A program made the position numbers and the translations under genes. From Planktothricoides raciborskii GIHE-MW2 (lineage in GTDB: Bacteria; Cyanobacteriota; Cyanobacteriia; Cyanobacteriales; Laspinemataceae): a stretch of DNA of 64,000 nucleotides. Of the stretch, positions 61,867 through 64,000 are shown one piece after another (the first letter of the stretch is position 1; every line of letters starts with the position of its first letter). Below the pieces are notes generated by a model. It saw nothing but the letters and a program-made list of their open reading frames with translations, had not been told where the DNA came from and ran no database searches. The stretch spans positions 4,575,001 to 4,639,000 of the forward strand of contig NZ_CP159837.1 of the NCBI RefSeq assembly GCF_040564635.1. The letters run 5' to 3'.

Positions 61867-62352
61867 ATGAAACTTGAAAGTTCGGCATTTTCAGCCAACG
61901 GTTTAATTCCACCGATCCACACTTGCGATTCCCATAAGGGATCCGCTCTCGCGAATCCCCAAGATATTTCTCCGGCTTTGATTTGGGATGAACCACCGGC
62001 AGGAACTCAAAGTTTTGCCCTAATTTGTGATGACCCAGATGCCCCTGGGAAAACTTGGGTTCACTGGGTTCTGTACGATTTGCCTGCCACCACTCGTGAG
62101 TTAGTAGAGTCGGTGCCACCCACCGCTACCCTGGAGAATGGAGGAATTCACGGTATCAATGATTTTGGCAGTTTGGGGTATGGTGGCCCTTGTCCTCCCA
62201 GTGGCACTCATCGATATTTTTTTAAGCTTTATGCTTTGGATCGAAAGTTGGGCTTAAAACCCGGTGCCACCCAAGCGAAGTTATTAACAGCAATGGCAGG
62301 TCATATTTTAGCGGAAACTGAGCTTATGGGACGCTATGCCCGACAAAAATAG
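61867..62352 (+). CDS. PEBP / YbhB-YbcL family protein with in-frame insertion
   Basis: A 161-residue phosphatidylethanolamine-binding-protein fold: MKLESSAFSANGLIPPIHTCD at the start, ISPALIWDEPPAGTQSFALICDDPDAP, then WVHWVLYDLP, and GYGGPCPPSGTHRYFFKLYALD. The ligand site residues (DPDAP, HW, GTHRY) are present. Between TCD and QDISPAL about nine residues (SHKGSALAN) are encoded by a short palindromic insert. Ligand and role are unknown. Confidence 0.87.
   Translation: MKLESSAFSANGLIPPIHTCDSHKGSALANPQDISPALIWDEPPAGTQSFALICDDPDAPGKTWVHWVLYDLPATTRELVESVPPTATLENGGIHGINDFGSLGYGGPCPPSGTHRYFFKLYALDRKLGLKPGATQAKLLTAMAGHILAETELMGRYARQK
61926..61960. repeat. Short palindromic insert in the PEBP gene
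   Basis: GATTCCCATAAGGGATCC... CGCGAATCCCC interrupts the usual CDGQDISP block without breaking the frame. GGGATTCCCGCTTCGGGATCC near 20211 is a related intergenic copy. Confidence 0.65.
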
Positions 62353-62614
62353 TCCAAAAATAGTCCAAAAATAGTCAAGATAAATCAAAACAGCGATCGC
62401 CTGTTTACCTTAATTAAGAAAAAATACTGACAACCATCAGAAACAAACGTTCTTTTATCAATCAAAAAACGCCACTTCAAATTAAAAGTTAAACGGAGTG
62501 AAACGCGGTCGATCGCAGATAGTGTGAGGGAGCAGCTAAAATTGTCTTCGATATTTCCGCGATTCCTGGTAGAAGCCACCCTTAATTGATGATTAATTGA
62601 CGATTAATTGACGA
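62353..62614. other. Convergent intergenic region
   Basis: Three AAAATAGTCC(A) units after the PEBP stop (62346-62375) and three AATTGA(C/T)GATT units (62583-62620) before the sugar kinase end. No gene seen. Confidence 0.6.
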
Positions 62615-63577
62615 TTAATTATTGTGGCAGGATATAATTTGCTCCCAGGCTAATATTCCCGCGCCATAAGCCGGTTCATGGAGCGGCCAAATAATTTTAG
62701 CCTGGGGATATTGGCGGGTAATTTCTTGCTCAAAGCGATCGCGAATTTTCGCGGTTCCGGCCCAAACGCCGCCCATTGTCACGATTTCAAAGGAGCTATC
62801 CTTAAACAAGGACTCACATAAAATCTCGGTCATCGAAACCAATTCGGCCACGGCGCGATCGATAATTTGATTCGCCACCGGATCCCCCGCCACTGCTGCC
62901 GCATTCACCCACGGCGCTAATGCAGCAATATCTTTAGGCTTCCAGTTGCCTCGGTAGACAATAGCAATCAAATCTTCTACGGTCTTTAATTCTAGCTGCT
63001 GCATCAAATCCGTGGTCAAACGAGTCGGTTGCTGACGACCATCAAATGCCCGCATCACTGCTCGCAACCCTTGGATGGCAATATCATAACCACTGCCTTC
63101 GTCCCCTAAAAGATAACCCCAGCCGCCGACTCGTCCGGTGACACCCTCGTGGTTGCGTCCGTAAGCAATGGAACCAGTCCCAGCTACGGCGACAATGCCC
63201 ACATTCTGATGGGTGCCCCCAGCGAGGGCGATCGCGCAATCGTGACTGACATACACGCATTCGGGGGGCAGGGCTAACTGAACCGGGTCATCGTTTCTGT
63301 AGGGCAACTGCTGCACCACACTATGAACCACCACTTGATCTTCGGGACGACCGACTCCCGCTAACCCCAAACCAATGGCTGCGATATCGGCAAAATCCAT
63401 CTCTGGGGGAACCGCCCGTTTAATGGCGATCGCGATCGACTGACCGGCAGCATCCAGTCCCACGGTTTGATAATTAGAAGGCCCCGCCTCTCCGCGTCCG
63501 CAAACTTCCCCCGCTGAGTTAATCAGCACGCAAATGGTCTTAGTCCCACCGCCATCAATTCCTAGAACATAACTCAT
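62615..63577 (-). CDS. BadF/BcrAD-type ATPase, N-acetylglucosamine-kinase-like
   Basis: A 320-residue ASKHA-fold enzyme: VLGIDGGGTKTICVL (phosphate 1), VSHDCAIALAGG, GIVAVAGTGSIAYGRN (phosphate 2) and VTMGGVWAG. The length and motifs fit the BadF family subgroup annotated as N-acetylglucosamine kinase. Probable role: phosphorylation of GlcNAc from peptidoglycan or similar recycling. Neighbours give no support for a specific pathway. Confidence 0.85.
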   Translation of the reverse strand: MSYVLGIDGGGTKTICVLINSAGEVCGRGEAGPSNYQTVGLDAAGQSIAIAIKRAVPPEMDFADIAAIGLGLAGVGRPEDQVVVHSVVQQLPYRNDDPVQLALPPECVYVSHDCAIALAGGTHQNVGIVAVAGTGSIAYGRNHEGVTGRVGGWGYLLGDEGSGYDIAIQGLRAVMRAFDGRQQPTRLTTDLMQQLELKTVEDLIAIVYRGNWKPKDIAALAPWVNAAAVAGDPVANQIIDRAVAELVSMTEILCESLFKDSSFEIVTMGGVWAGTAKIRDRFEQEITRQYPQAKIIWPLHEPAYGAGILAWEQIISCHNN

Positions 63578-63799
63578 ATCAACCTTGGAAATTTATTAGA
63601 CCTATTATTAGACTTAAATGTATAAATTTTCCCTTAATCAGGCGATCGAGCGATCGCCTGTTCCTTTCTCTGGCCGATCCGTACATCTACGCAAGATTTT
63701 ACCAAGGCAGCCCACTGAAGCGCTAATCTAAAATCAGTAGCTTAGATAGCGTACCTAGACACTTTCACTTTTCAGTCTTAGAGATTCACTATTTTGACC

Positions 63800-64000
63800 A
63801 TGTTGCAATTTTACTTTGATGACCACGACGATCCCCGATCCTTTGAGTTACCAGGGGCAAAACCCCACTACAACCCAGATCGGCCCGGTCAAGTTGAGCA
63901 TATTGCCTTAAATTTAGCCCTAAATATTCCCCAGCAAAGCTATGAAGGCACTTGTAGTATTCGCCTAAAACCCGTCCGCAATGGCATTCAATCCTTAACT
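63800..64000 (+). CDS. M1 family aminopeptidase (5' part)
   Basis: 67 residues from ATG 63800 run off the end of the window: MLQFYFDDHDDPRSFELPGA, then PHYNPDRPGQVEHIALNLAL. This is the N-terminal saddle domain of PepN/ERAP-like M1 zinc aminopeptidases; the zinc-binding HEXXH motif lies outside the window. Confidence 0.8.
   Translation, partial: MLQFYFDDHDDPRSFELPGAKPHYNPDRPGQVEHIALNLALNIPQQSYEGTCSIRLKPVRNGIQSLT

Overview
The window is cyanobacterial chromosome. The octamer GCGATCGC (HIP1) occurs throughout, and several genes are of cyanobacterial type: Ycf20/DUF565, plant-type glycerate kinase, DUF1822, DUF3727, DUF3370, a PEP-CTERM protein and DUF4058. A ruvX - DUF3727 - mltG - yqeG gene order is present. 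The very high load of short palindromic and tandem repeats suggests a filamentous, repeat-rich lineage; that last point is inference. No rRNA, tRNA, CRISPR array, integrase or transposase gene was recognised.

Layout. 0-5.5 kb: end of a TrmJ-like RNA methyltransferase, a membrane-anchored class-A-type serine hydrolase, then a decaying minus-strand operon (unknown gene, Z1-type NTPase, MazF-like toxin) in which two genes carry single-base frameshifts. 5.5-9.3 kb: a glycosyltransferase with TPRs and two tandem RTX calcium-binding paralogues. 9.6-14.3 kb: accessory region with a VapB/VapC pair whose toxin is frameshifted, an SF1 helicase and a divergent STAND NTPase with two clusters of 10-bp iterons between them. 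14.5-19.8 kb: a spermidine/putrescine transporter operon (potA, a small unknown gene, potD, potB, potC). 20.4-30.3 kb: mainly housekeeping genes (PBP2, GNAT, ruvX, DUF3727, mltG, yqeG). 30.8-34 kb: a broken WD40 gene, a class III adenylate cyclase and a methyltransferase. 34-43 kb: an SLH/DUF3370 protein, a MazG-like pyrophosphohydrolase, a module of SF2 helicase, small protein and DndD-like SMC-type ATPase, antitoxin-like genes with a local duplication, a caspase-family remnant, and the densest repeat cluster. 43-51.6 kb: glycerate kinase, ycf20, an ArnT-like glycosyltransferase, and a nitrate/sulfonate/taurine-type ABC transporter with an extra OmpA-fused binding protein. 52-64 kb: a PEP-CTERM protein, EgtD, DUF4058, PanD, a large transporter/HEAT/cyclic-nucleotide-binding fusion, a PEBP-family protein, a BadF-type sugar kinase and the start of an M1 aminopeptidase.

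Two themes stand out. First, accessory genes are repeatedly broken by minimal lesions (mazF-like, Z1-like, vapC-like, an antitoxin nonsense codon, WD40, caspase), while housekeeping neighbours are intact. Second, several families of small palindromic elements occur between genes and also in frame inside genes. In one family the outer arms are conserved while the inner arms change together and stay complementary, as expected for an element maintained as a hairpin.
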